The position numbers were made by a program, and so were the translations under genes. A stretch of 64,000 nt of DNA, taken from the NCBI RefSeq assembly GCF_964340395.1, contig NC_135570.1, positions 12,706,822 to 12,770,821 of the forward strand, read 5' to 3'. The stretch's first letter is position 1; each line of letters begins with the position of its first letter. Shown piece after piece: positions 48,593-60,869 of this stretch. Origin of the DNA: Glandiceps talaboti. Lineage: Eukaryota > Hemichordata > Enteropneusta > Spengelidae. The notes under the pieces are model-generated. The model ran no database searches. It was not told the DNA's origin and saw only the letters and a list, made by a program, of their open reading frames with translations.

Positions 48593-50450
48593 GTCCTTTC
48601 CCTATGTAGCTACATTGTACCTTAATTTGATTTGCAGTCTTTAAAGTGAATCTAGCTTTCATGCAAAACTTGTATATTAAAATGTATTTTTTATTTTATT
48701 CAAAAGGATGAATATTGACGTATGTACACTAGTGTAGAAAATTTCAAACACAGTCAGACAGAAAAACAGATATTTTATTGTAAGCTGAACATTGTATTCT
48801 AACATATACCTGAAGTCAATAATGAATTTTTGATACCCACTCAGCCAAGCTCTGAGATAAGTGCTGTCCATATGAGTAATGTCGATAAATATTAATATTT
48901 TCAATCAAATCCAAAATGTTAATTAGCTAGATAGATCAACTGACTTACATAGTTCAAAATTTTAACATCGGGCTTTCGATCTGTCTTGGTTGACGATCCT
49001 CTTCAGAATTGCAAATTCCATAGTTACATTTTGTATGTAATGTGCTATTCTCTATCATTAGTAGTCTCTGTAATTAGTGGTTTATTGAATTTGATAAATT
49101 AGCATGATTAATTATAAAATACTAATTATAATTGTAAAATTTAAAGTTGATCATTTGTGACTTAATTTAAAGCACTGGAATATTTTGAAATCACCTTACA
49201 TGTATCTACTGTTTAATTAGATGAGATATTTTTTTATGTCATGGAATTTCCAGTCATTTTGCATTGATGTTTGGCATAATTATGAAAATTACTTGATACA
49301 TGTATGTTCATTATCACAGTGGCCTAAATTTACAAAAATGTACATGTAGTTAGTGAACTTTTAATTGACATGGTGGTAATTGGAATCTCATCCAGATAAG
49401 TTAGTCTGGATTCCAATGTGGTCTCTCTAACTAAACCACTGGGTGGAGGTGTAAATCGTAACAATATTGTATAGGGACGAGAATATAAAAGTTTGCCCTG
49501 AACAAAAGAATGACCCTGTCTGTTCCTTATGGCTTTACTGATAAGTAGTGGTAATGAAGCAACCTGGGACAGAATCATTGGCCTTTAAAGCCTTGCAGCG
49601 TGGACATACGCGTACAGTGATATATGATTTTGTGTCACCAGCTGCACTTGACTGTACAATGTGGCCTATCAACAGCTGTACATTGTATTTGACATGTCAA
49701 TGTCAAACATAAAATTTATACTTGCCTCTCGGGGATAAAACTAGACCATAATTCATTCTCGCAACATTTGCAAATACCTCCATGATGCTTAACAACATGT
49801 GATTTTAAAAAGCCCAGTTCAGATTTTGATTAAAATGAAGAGGGGGGGGGGGGGGGATTTATTCTATACAGTAAGGAAGTTTGGTTGACACATTACACAT
49901 TTTTGCCAGCTATATTTTTGTATATTTCATAATTTGTACTGTGATTTATAGAGATTATAAAACCAAGAGAATTGTTCTGTTTTCTAGACACTAGGCAAAC
50001 ATCATAATTTTATAGTGATCTATAGACATACTGTAAAACCTGTGGAAAAAACCAAGTATAATTACACCGCCTCCACTAAAAATCTGAAAAGCTAAATGTT
50101 AAGCACTCATAAAATTTGGATATGAAGTGTTTTATTTGATTTCATGCAATAGAATATAGACACCTTAATATCCAAATTTTGAAAATATTCCATCAAGCTA
50201 CTCCCTCCAGAGAGATGGAAAAGTGACCAAATAGTGTGGAAAATGTTTGAACAACCCCGGTGAGTATATTTATGTACTAAACCATAGGTACATGTACCCC
50301 ATGTATCCATTGCCAGTTGTTAATCTGTAGTTGGTATATCCAGAGGGCATATTATGAAAAACTGTGAACACCATCTGTGCATGTAGTAGTGCAGTAGTAT
50401 TTTATATATGATCCAATAAGTTGTAAAATACATTTTATGCTTTGGTGGCA
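48593..50450 (+). other. Probable intron; dispersed repeat copy 2 and a G15 tract
   Basis: The dispersed repeat paired with 10.70-10.82 kb lies at 49,495-49,595. A G15 tract is at 49842-49856. TTTCGATCTGTCTTGGTTGACGATCC..TTCAGAATT near 48970 resembles a MITE-type end. No exon supported. Confidence 0.4.
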
Positions 50451-50454
50451 ACAG

Positions 50455-50930
50455 TGTGATTACATGGCCCCACAAAGTGTTGATGAATTAGGGGCAATTT
50501 CCCCTGAATGTTAATACATGTAAGTTGAGAGAAACCATTGCATTACATGTACATGGCCCCTAAATATGGATAAGTTGAGGTAAACAACTTTATATTACAT
50601 GGCCCGAAATGTTAATAAGTTGAGGGAAACTATTACGTTACATGTTCCATGGTTCCTAAATAAATCAAGGGAAACCATTATATGTTACATGGTCCCTAAA
50701 TACATGTAAATTGAGAGAAGCGATTACATTACATGGTCCCTTAATATTAATAAGTTGAGGGAAACCATTATATTATTGTAGTAATAGTATAACATTACAT
50801 GGCCCCTAAATGTTAATATATTGAGGGAAAGCATACATGTAACATTACATGTATATGTCCATGGCCTCTAAATATATCAGTGGAGACCATTACATTACAT
50901 GGCCGCTAAATGTTTAATAAAAATACAACA
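50455..50930. repeat. Diverged minisatellite, ~8 copies of ~50-60 bp
   Basis: ACATTACATGGCCCCTAAAT, TTAATAAGTTGAGGGAAACC and ATTACATT recur about eight times with indels and substitutions. The unit includes many ACATGTA motifs. Confidence 0.8.
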
Positions 50931-53260
50931 GAAATGCCCATCAAAGCAGAGTAATGTACATTGCTTCATATGAAATTGGTCACCTGTGAGTGTTTAACTC
51001 GTATCAGGTATATAGTGATAAATGTATTTGATGAGAACTGAGATTGATTTGTGGTTGTTATCAAGATATGTGTTCATGTTGTGTTCACCTGCCTGTGATG
51101 TCAATCTGTGATCTCAATAAAATACAATACAGTCTGCTTGTAGAAGATAATTCAATGATATTCATTGTACTGAATGGTAGCTGTTATACAACATCTCAAT
51201 GACATATAGAAAGATAATTTATGTGAAAACAAAACAAAAGTATTTATCAACTGTATACATGTAATTGGTTTGCAAAATACAACTTTATTTCACAACAAAT
51301 TGAAAGTAATGTACATGTACATTGCTTCATTTGATTGTTCACAGTTTTATCAGGTTTTTTTTTTTGTGTGCAAGATGGTAGATCGTTATGATTGACAGCA
51401 GTTATGTTTAACAGGGTTGTCAAATATATGGTACGAAGTATGGAAATCTCGGCTAGTTTTGCCCTTTTCTTCTACCATGGTTCTCCAACTTTAGCAGAAA
51501 CATGTTATTTATTACACAAGGATTAAAACTTATAAAATACATGTACCATCGAGCATTCAATCAACCCTACATGTAATTAAGGAATTTTTTTGATATGCTG
51601 ACTAGTAAAATCGTTAATCAGGATCGAGACAGATCAAAATCTGAAATGTATTTTATTACAAAAAAGTTGAACTACTTGTGTGTATTAACTTTATAACTCT
51701 TGTACCTGTTGTAAAATATACAAGTATTTCATGGTATACAAATGTAGAATGTTTGATATCTGTATGTTTGTGATCTGTGTCTGATGTTACACAATAACTT
51801 GGTATTTGAAGGACTAATAGTTTAGGATATTCAACAAAGTACACAGCCATGGACATATATCTGATTAATGATAGCAACTGTATATGTACACTGTCATTGC
51901 TCTAATGAAGCTCTAGAAATTTTCCATAGATTTGGGTTTTTTTTTGTAATCATTCTCCTAGTAGCGCAGCACGTATACATACTGTAGTACATGTAGGCAG
52001 ACTAATCAAGGTGTTGTACAAAAATGTAGACAATTCACAGTCGGACATTTATAAGGATTTGCTACCCCCCACACTGTAATAACCATTATCAAAATTTGAA
52101 GCAATCACTATATGATATCTCAGTCTGTGTTCAAGATTTGAAAACCTGGGTATTAAATAGAAGGAGATACAGTAATATTGAAGGATGCCAAAGGCATGTA
52201 AATCAGTAATCAGTACAACATAATGAAAATCTCTGACACTTTGAGTTATGACTCAACAAAGATGGAAGTACATGACTGCAATAATGTATGCATGACATAA
52301 TAGCAGTTCTGGAAACACTATTCTTGGTGAGGAATCTCATGAAATGCTTGGAACCAGATAAAATCTTGTTTATGTATATTTCTTAATAAAAAAACAACCA
52401 CTTTTGTGAATAAATAATTAATGATTTTATTTTCTCTCCCCCTTTCATATTCTCTGTACATGGATATTTTCTTCTGAAATAAACGTAAATAATAAATGAC
52501 GATAATTACTATTCTGAGGGAGTTTGTCATATTGCGTTGCATATTTAAAGTACGTTGTAAATTTCTGACAGAATACTTGTTAAAATAAATAAAATTAATT
52601 CGAAAATTTGGTCTATTAAAAATTTCTTGCTATAATATGCTTGAAAGAAACTAGAGTGTTATATAGCAAGTAAGATGTCCAATCCATGCATCTCCAGGTT
52701 TCATTTTCAGTTTGATTCTTGATAAACACCCCTCTTTCAAAATAGTACAAGCCTGTTGAAGTGCATAACATGTGTATAGTAATACAGAGTAAATAGGATG
52801 AATGGACTTCCAAAGAATGAATGAAATTCCTTTTATGTAGATAAGGAATGTTGACACATGGCGAAGAGAAGGGTCCTTACACCTGGTATTCCAAGTTGCC
52901 ATGGCGATTTGGGTGTGTCAGTTTCATTGTAATATGTATATGACTAATAACACAATTGATAGTTATTTGATATGAGAGTAGATTAAAAATTTCAATTAGT
53001 CTAGATGCTAGTCATTTGGTGAATGTCAACCCCAGTAGATAGCATCTACAAAGATATTTTGTAAACTACTTAAATAAGATAATATGTGTATCAATAGTTA
53101 TGCAAGTATTGATGTAAAATTATGATAATACAAAATCATGTGATTCTGCATAGATAAATAAATAAATTATAATTTCTGATAAAGGAAGCATACATTATTA
53201 TAATCAAAATTGATATACATTATTAGTACTAATATTACGGGCAATATAAATAATGCAAAA
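50931..53260 (+). other. Probable intron; no feature seen
   Basis: AT-rich, with no recognisable exon, repeat array or inverted repeat beyond short simple runs. Confidence 0.4.
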
Positions 53261-53263
53261 AAT

Positions 53264-53321
53264 ATAAGAAAACAGGTTTCTTCCATCTTAGGATAAGAAA
53301 ACAGGTTTCTTCCATCTTAGG
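53264..53321. repeat. Perfect 29-bp tandem duplication
   Basis: The segment beginning ATAAGAAAACAGGTTTCTTC and ending CATCTTAGG is repeated once with no gap and no change. Identity implies a recent duplication. Confidence 0.9.
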
Positions 53322-53639
53322 GTGTTCATATTTTAGTATTATTAATATTATACAAATATGAGTTATTTGTCCATTGTGTTTTGTTTATTTAGCTGATACA
53401 TGAAATGTTAAGTAGTGTTGAATGAAGGTACTAATTAGTATTCATGTCATCCTGCCCAGTAGATAGCAATGAGATGTTACAATTTGATGAATTTGTTAAC
53501 TTCAAAAAATGATAACTCATATTTCAGCTTTATGCCAAACCAATACTAATATTCAATTTCAGTATTCACATAATAAATTTATTAGGTTTTGTTATTCTGT
53601 ATAATTTATTGTGTAATTTTACATATTAATTTTCATATT

Positions 53640-54740
53640 GGGAATGTTCCATGTGTTAGAGATTCCGTACACATATATGCAGGGTACCTAGATAGAAAAT
53701 TATGGGTCCTTTGGGTTGTCATGTTTATGGGAATCAACAGATACACAAATGTATTTTGAATGTAACTAAGAGCCCTTGGCTGTTGGTTTCCATATTTTGA
53801 ATGTTACATGTTATGATGTGTATGGATTCTGTACACATATACAGGGTACATAGATAAAATTATGGGTCCTTTGGGTTGCTTGTAAAATTACATGTTATGA
53901 GAATTAATAGTGGGTAAGATACAGAAATTTGTGCTATGCTATTGGCAAGTCCTTAAGAATTCTGATAGGGCTGAACAACACGACACATCTTACATTCTAG
54001 AGAATTACTAGTAACAGATATGAACACTTGATTTGATAGTGTGAATGTTACATCTATATGAGATTCAGTACATACACAAACAAAACTTAAAGGGTACCTA
54101 GAAAAAATTATGGGTCCTTTGGGGCATTTGTAAGGGTTTTAAGTCAACTGATATGATAAACATTGTAACTTGGACCCTGAGACTGTCTTTGAAAACAAAT
54201 CTTGTATACAATACTAAATCTACTTTCTTATATTACATCTGACTTCAACGTAAATTTGTAGAACTATACTACATGCTGGATAATTAAATTATTGCGTGAT
54301 CAAGGTCCGTAGAAGACGGATCAAAACGTCGCATTCGTTTCCAATTACCGTTCCAAAGTAACTATATTGTACTGTCCTACACTACATGTCATCGGTAAAT
54401 TTGAGTTCAGGGAATAAAATTAAAAGATGCTATGGATGACTCCGACTACCGGGAACCTTGAGATTGTCTGAAACAAATACTGTATAACTTATAAGTAAGA
54501 TACCTTAATCTCTCTATTTGTACTACATCAGACTTCAGAATGAAATTTTTGTAGTTATAGTAGATGTTGTTGGTAAAAGTTTAGGAGCTGACGTACAGAA
54601 TAATCTTAATGGTACACCTAGGATCCCAAGACTGGTGTGAAACAAATGCATGAGATACATGTACCTACAAATCTACCTACTTGTTGTATGACATTAGACT
54701 CTCAAATGAATTTGTAAAGTTACAGTACACCGCATGTGTC
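53640..54740. repeat. Two adjacent families of diverged repeats
   Basis: First family: GAATGTTNCATGT, GATTCNGTACACATA, GGGTACCTAGATA and AAATTATGGGTCCTTTGGG occur at about 53642, 53797 and 54047. Second family: GAGACTGTCTTTGAAAACAA, CTACNTTCTTATATTACATC and GACTTCANAATGAAATTTGT recur at about 54178, 54460 and 54625. GAAGACGGATCAAAACGTCG at about 54312 looks like the end of an interspersed element. Confidence 0.65.
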
Positions 54741-54749
54741 ACAATCTTT

Positions 54750-57490
54750 GTATGGATCAAGAAGTGTCAATTGATCAGTTTCTATGCATGAAGATACTCT
54801 AGAAAGACATGACTTGATGGTCAGTTTCTATGCATGAATGTACTCAAGAAGCACTTGTAACAGTAACTGTTACAGTCTAGAGGGTTACACTTACAGTACA
54901 GTCATTGTCTATGCATGATTTGGCAGTTGAAGGATATTCATGTAACATGTCAGGCCTGTTGCAATAACTGTACTCGTAAATTACAGTTCAAGAATATAAT
55001 GTCTCTTTGACTAGTTCTAGGAGACATTTATCTTGAAATGGATTGTGGTTTACTCAGGGTGTATGCAAAGGTTTGGGAACCCAGTTACAGAGGTGAAAGT
55101 CTAATGAAGCTTGCATAGATGGACATACATGTACATGTATGCTTTTCACCTCAATTCTTGTACCATAGATTATGTTGTGTAGAATGTAATTTCGAGTCAA
55201 ATAAAATATGTACTATTTTTGTACCAAAGTCCAGTTGGTAACCATGGCAAAATACGTTGTACTTGGAGACTGAGGTAGATGTTATCCATAAATAGTGCCT
55301 TTCACCAAAACATTCTTTCCCTTCTGAAAGGTTTTGAACCACAAAGTTTTTTGAGTTACTAACCAGAAATACCCAGCAATCTGAAGGTTGAGTACAGTAT
55401 ATAGTGGGAAAACATGTGAATTTCACCAGATTTTCTTCTCTTTAAATTGTAATCCAAAGTAATAAATGGCATTTCATGATTGTTGCTAACACAGTCCCTG
55501 GATCCTCAGTCTATATTCCAAGTCAAGCTATTTTGTCAAATTTAGTGACTTTTTTGTTATCAGGGCTTAAAAAGTATGAATTATTTATCGCCCATTCACA
55601 TCATCCCTAGCATACAAAATAGTATGTATGGATACATGTATATATATATAGCATTGATATATTTCACATGGTATTAATCCTGGCTGCATCTATTTGTAGT
55701 TTCTATTAGTATTAGTAAGTGTTTTAGAACCTGTGTATTATGTTTTAGGGAGAGGGGGTAAAAGATTCTGAAGGTTTGGGTCTGATGTAATATCAAAGTG
55801 GTAAGGTCGTGTGGGGGTTCAACTTCAAGCAACAGCATTACTGACTTATTCAGGGAGAGTTCATGTAGGTGCATGTACCTGCTCATTTACATTCATATAG
55901 CCTTCATCAAAAGCAATAAATGTTTTTGTCATATTTTGGCCGTGGGCTGTTTTATATTTAGAATGTGCATTTGTAATTATGGATGCATTTGGCAATAACC
56001 AAACTGATCAAATATGGCTTCTCTTGATGTCATGAAAGCAACATGGAAGAACCAAAATTTTGAAAGTGTTGAATTGAATGATGTTTATTACACAAAAGTA
56101 AATATATCGAAAGGAAAAAATTGAGATATTTAAACCCTATTACAATTACAAACTATAAAAAGATGCATGCAAGTGTAACAGGACGAAGGTGCACAAGTGA
56201 AAATTCTGCAGTTACAGTTATTGCTTGTGACGAAGTATGTAGACGAGTTTTGTGGTTTACAAATTCTCATTATTTTTGTGAAACAGCATTCTGATAATAA
56301 TATTACAAGTGCAGTTTTGATTCTAAATTACATCACAATGTTTCTTTCTTCTATATCTACATAAATTGTGATGTTACCTTGAGAATGTAGTAATGTCATT
56401 TCCTTACGGCCTTGATAGGAACAAGGGAATATATTAATTAAAAAATATCAGCCAGGAATCCATGCTGCCCAGTTTTAGAATTTATAGCAGGATGTGAATG
56501 ACAAGTAAGCTGGAATAAATTTGGGTTCCAAGCTTGACATAAATTATAATATGTACATGCTGATGTCTGAAATAAACCCTTGAAGGGTATAGCCATGGTT
56601 TGGTGATTGAATAATTTGTATGAATATTTGAATAGCTAATGATTCACTTGTAAGTTGTAGTTTGCAGTTATGTAACATAGTTTTCATTGCACATGTGTAA
56701 AAGGTACTTAAAATACATTTTTATCATACCATCAGTGATATAATAAGTACATGTATATTGTAGAAGAACTAAATAGCTAACATTGAACTCTCTGTAAATA
56801 GTGTCATTTATTCGGGTTTATGATCATTCAGCAACTTTATTGATTTTGTTAAAAATTTAAAATTATAATTTCTAAATTATGTATCCAAATTTGCAGTATA
56901 TTGTTAATTTGTTTTGATATTTGAATGTGATATATTTATTTAAATCTTGAATTATTTGAATTATATAAAGAGATTATTTGACTCCAGAATTTTTTTTGAC
57001 AGTAGAAATTTTCAGTACTAATCATATTTATTGATCTGAAATAGTAACATTTTTAATACATTTGTTAATCTGAAATATTGACATTTGAAATATCATTATT
57101 GATTATCTGGAATGTGAACAGAATTTGTGCAAAATTTGAAAGTCTAATTTACAGTCATTTGCATTCGCACATCACACTGGGGGAGTTTGTCAGAAAAGGT
57201 GATATATCAGAAAGCTAGGGGGACAGGAAGTGTTTGCCTACTTGTAATTTAGGGGGTCACTTCAGTGCATTCACACCTTGGGCAAAATGGCATCATAATA
57301 AGGCATTGATGTATTATTGAAATGATGGGGATTTAGTAGGAAATAGCAGACGTCTTAAGTCGACATGTCATTCACACTAAGCCATGGGTTTTGTCACATG
57401 GTAATCTTGTGTCATTTCCTGATTTTAAACATCATCACCTGGGAGCCATCAATAATTGATGTGGATTTCTGGATGTTTTTGTACGACATC
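54750..57490 (+). other. Probable intron; no exon seen
   Basis: AT-rich non-coding sequence with ACATGTA motifs. No exon, array or inverted repeat could be supported. Confidence 0.4.
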
Positions 57491-57496
57491 AAATCT

Positions 57497-57910
57497 TGGT
57501 AGAATATAATTGGGGCCACATTTTGCAGTGGTTGGGTAAAATAAATTCAAATTTTGTTTTTAAAAGCATGGCAAGGTCAGAAACTATTATCGGATATCAG
57601 TTTCAGTAGAATATATTTGGGGCCACTTTTTGCAGTGGGAGGGCAGAATAAATTCAAATTATGTTTTAAAAGTATGGCAAGGTAAAAACTCAAAAATTTT
57701 TTGTCTCAACTGAATATGATGTATATGTGGGGTCACATTTTGCAATTGTACAGTAAAATAAATTTGAATTAAAAAAAATACATGTATGGCAAGGTTTGAA
57801 ACTATGTTACATCATCAGTTTCAGCTGGATACATATATTTGTACACGAAAGGGGCCACGCTTTGCAGGTGCAAAGTAAAACAAATTCTTAAAAGTGTGGT
57901 GAGGTATAAT
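57497..57910. repeat. Minisatellite, 4 copies of ~100 bp
   Basis: GAATATAATTGGGGCCACAT, TTTGCAGTGG, AGTAAAATAAATTCAAATT and AAAAGCATGGCAAGGT recur four times in order with moderate divergence. An ATATCAGTTTCAG..GAATA link separates copies. Confidence 0.8.
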
Positions 57911-58263
57911 AATGTACACAGTGTTATTTTGACTTAATTACAATGTACATGTGCATGTATAATAAAATTACTTGGCTAGGAGAGCTGCCTTCAAATTATT
58001 CAAGGAACATTCTTAAACTCACAGACTGATCCTGTGTTTTAGTCCCAAGTGTCTTGAAAGTTAAGCTCAGTCCTTCGGTGTCTGAATCTGTAATATCATT
58101 GTAAGCGTAGCTCTAGGTAAATGTATGTATGCATGCCATACATGTACAATGTACACTACACTTTCGATAGCAGGCAAAATGAAAGATACCATTGGTGTTA
58201 ATTGTATTCACTGAGGACTTTGACAGAACTGCATGGTCATTGTGTCATTCATATCTTATCTTT

Positions 58264-58495
58264 TTGAACTAACAATGCATCTCACTTCTCTTTCAAGTTT
58301 TGCCACCGAAAGATTTAGTTCTTTTTACATCAGTCATGTCCACATGTATAATGACTGTTCAAGTACTACTTAATTTGTTAGCGTTTTTCTTTCAATTTTT
58401 CCACCATTGGAAACTGTTGTTGTTTATACATCAATAACGTCAACATATGAATTACTATTCAAGTACCACTTGATTTAGCTGTTCTTTTTGCTGTG
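58264..58495. repeat. Two-copy tandem repeat, ~117 bp
   Basis: TTTCAAGTTTTGCCACCGAA, TACATCAGTCATGTC and TGTTCAAGTACTACTTAATT align with TTTCAATTTTTCCACCATTG, TACATCAATAACGTC and TATTCAAGTACCACTTGATT. Confidence 0.65.
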
Positions 58496-58676
58496 GGTCC
58501 CCATGTGCTATTAAAATAAAGTAAAGAATTTCATATGAAAAGAAATGGCATTTATAGGGAGTGGTGACAGTAGACAGACATCTTCTATTACAAAAATCAC
58601 ATGTACAGTACTAAGTCCTGGAATGGTTGGAGTTTGGAACTTAGTGGGTACAACTACAACTGACAACTATTTGTAG

Positions 58677-58842
58677 GGTTTCTTTCATAATGCACATATC
58701 ACATTGTCGTGCATCGAGGAGAACATACCCCCGTTACTTTGTTGGTTCGAAAGGCGTTTATCGGCCATGGTCTGGCATGACAAAGAAGGATGATGCAGGG
58801 CATGTCTATGACCCAGTGAGAGATACTAGTAGATTACAAACA
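58677..58842 (+). CDS. Candidate internal exon, unrecognised protein
   Basis: The donor is strong (CAAACA|GTAAGT after 58842). A possible acceptor is TTGTAG before 58677, or CATCGAG further in; both have weak pyrimidine tracts. The frame ending in phase 0 encodes TYPRYFVGSKGVYRPWSG and later DDAGHVYDPVRDTSRLQT, which looks like real protein and is higher in GC than its surroundings. Other frames are also partly open, so this is not proven. Joining phase 0 from the exon at 35762 would use a frame with a stop, so an intermediate exon would be needed. Confidence 0.35.
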
Positions 58843-59094
58843 GTAAGTCTTTTGAATAGAGTCTACAGTATGAATTCCATCACATACAATGATGTCATCA
58901 CCATACCATGGGGGCAGGTGTGTTTGCAGAGTTAACCCAGTAGAAAGGTCATACAGTCAACAATAAGGCAATTGTAATATGCTATAAAATTGAATCCAGG
59001 TTAACGTTCACTGCATCCTGTGCTTGGTGAAAAATTGACACCGAAGGAAAATGACATGCTAACTAATAGTATATCATGCATATATGTATAGATA

Positions 59095-59310
59095 TGGAAA
59101 TGTGTCAATACCCCAAGGACTTGAGTATACTTCAGAATATGTTTATAAATTTAAGACTACCCAAGGATCCTCCTTCAGACACTGAAAACGTGTTTGTAAA
59201 TTTAATGAACAGAGTTACCCAAGGATCTACCTTCAAGCACTGAAAATATTGTTGTAAATTTAATGAACAAACTACCCAAGCGTCTCCCCTCCAAGTACTG
59301 AAAATAAGTT
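59095..59310. repeat. Minisatellite, 4 copies of ~65 bp
   Basis: CTACCCAAGGATC, CTTCAGACACTGAAAA and TGTTTGTAAATTTAATGAAC recur four times with small changes. The last copy is the most diverged. Confidence 0.75.
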
Positions 59311-60317
59311 GTATAAATTATCACTACATGCACCAAAAGCTCCCTTCCTCCCAGCTGTTACATTAATTTGCCAAAACTATTTCCACATTAAAAAAATGAA
59401 TTAAAATGAATAGATGAATGAATCGATCCATCAGTAAATGTTTTATTAAATGCAACGCATAAATTAGACTATATAAGATACATTGTATTGTTCAGCCCTA
59501 CATGTATCAGGCTTGTAAACCAGTAAGTGATAGCTGATAACATGGCACAGATATCGCATCTTACAGACTATACATAAGTAAAATCTACCTGAGTTCTCCC
59601 AGGGTTCATACATTGTTATAAAGTCATAACAAATAAAAAACTATATTATCCCGAAGTACCCCTCTTTTTATTGAAGCCCTTTTTCCAAAACATTGAATAT
59701 TGAAATAAGAAAATAAAAGCTTTTATCAAAATCCATCAAGATGTAGTAGTTCTTGTTGACTGAAGTATTGAAAAATGGACTAAAAAATGACAGATTTGTC
59801 ATTTTATGTTGTAGAGTTGCCTAAGGATGTTGTCAGTCACCAAGTCTCAAAACCAATCAATTTTCCCATTTCATTTGATCTTAAGTGAACTACATTCAGT
59901 CAGGTATCAATAAATTCCTCACACTATCGACTGTAAACTGTGTGCCATAAAATGGTTGATGTGTTTTAATGGAATTAGTAGACATGTTGTTACGGTTGGT
60001 ACATTGTATGTTGTACATTTAAGTAGGTAAAATATGGTTCTTATTTCTTTGCATGTTTGTCTAGGATTCCTTCTGACATTTCAATTAATGAAAACACAGA
60101 GAAAAGGGGAATAAATATAGTTTATTTTCCATGGAATACAGTTAACGATCAAACATTTTGATTAGCATCAGTGTTTTGAGAGAGTGTCGTAATTTAAGAT
60201 CCGGATATAATAAATTTAATGTACATTGAGCGATGTGTGATGGTGATACAATGTACATAAGTAAAGTCATAATTCTATGTGAAATATATCATTGTCACTG
60301 CATACATGTATATAGCC

Positions 60318-60865
60318 CAGAGATGTGGCTATCTGGCTTGACAGTATAGCCAAGAGATGTGGCTATCTGACTTGACATACTGGCTTGACAGTATAGCCCA
60401 GAGACTTGGCTATCTGACTTGACATATTGGTTTGACAGTATTGTCTAGAGACTTGGCTATCTGACTTGACTTACTGGCTTGACAGTATAGCCCAGAGACT
60501 TGGCTATCTGACTTGACATATTGGTTTGACAGTATTGTCTAGAGACTTGGCTATCTGACTTGACTTACTGGCTTGACAGTATAGCCTAGAGACTTGGCTA
60601 TCTGACTTGACATACTAGCTTGACAGTATAGCCTAGAGACTTGGCTGTCTGACTTGACAGTATAGCCCAGAGACTTGGCTGTCTGACTTGACATACTGGC
60701 TTGACAGTATAGCCCAGAGACTTGGCTGTCTGACTTGACATACTGGCTTGACAGTATAGCCCAGAGACTTGGCTATCTGACTTGACATACTGGCTTGACA
60801 GTATAGCCCAGAGACTTGGCTGTCTGACTTGACATACTGGCTTGACAGTATAGCCCAGAGACTAG
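60318..60865 (-). repeat. Minisatellite of the AAGTCTCTGGGCTA family, inverse orientation
   Basis: Units of about 47-62 bp read TATAGCCCAGAGACTTGGCT, ATCTGACTTGACATACTGGC and TTGACAG on the plus strand, about 11 copies. The reverse complement contains CAAGTCAGATAGCCAAGTCTCT, shown in two parts as CAAGTCAGATAGCC and AAGTCTCT, which is the 24-bp unit of the array at 10.09-10.51 kb. Confidence 0.92.
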
Positions 60866-60869
60866 TGAA

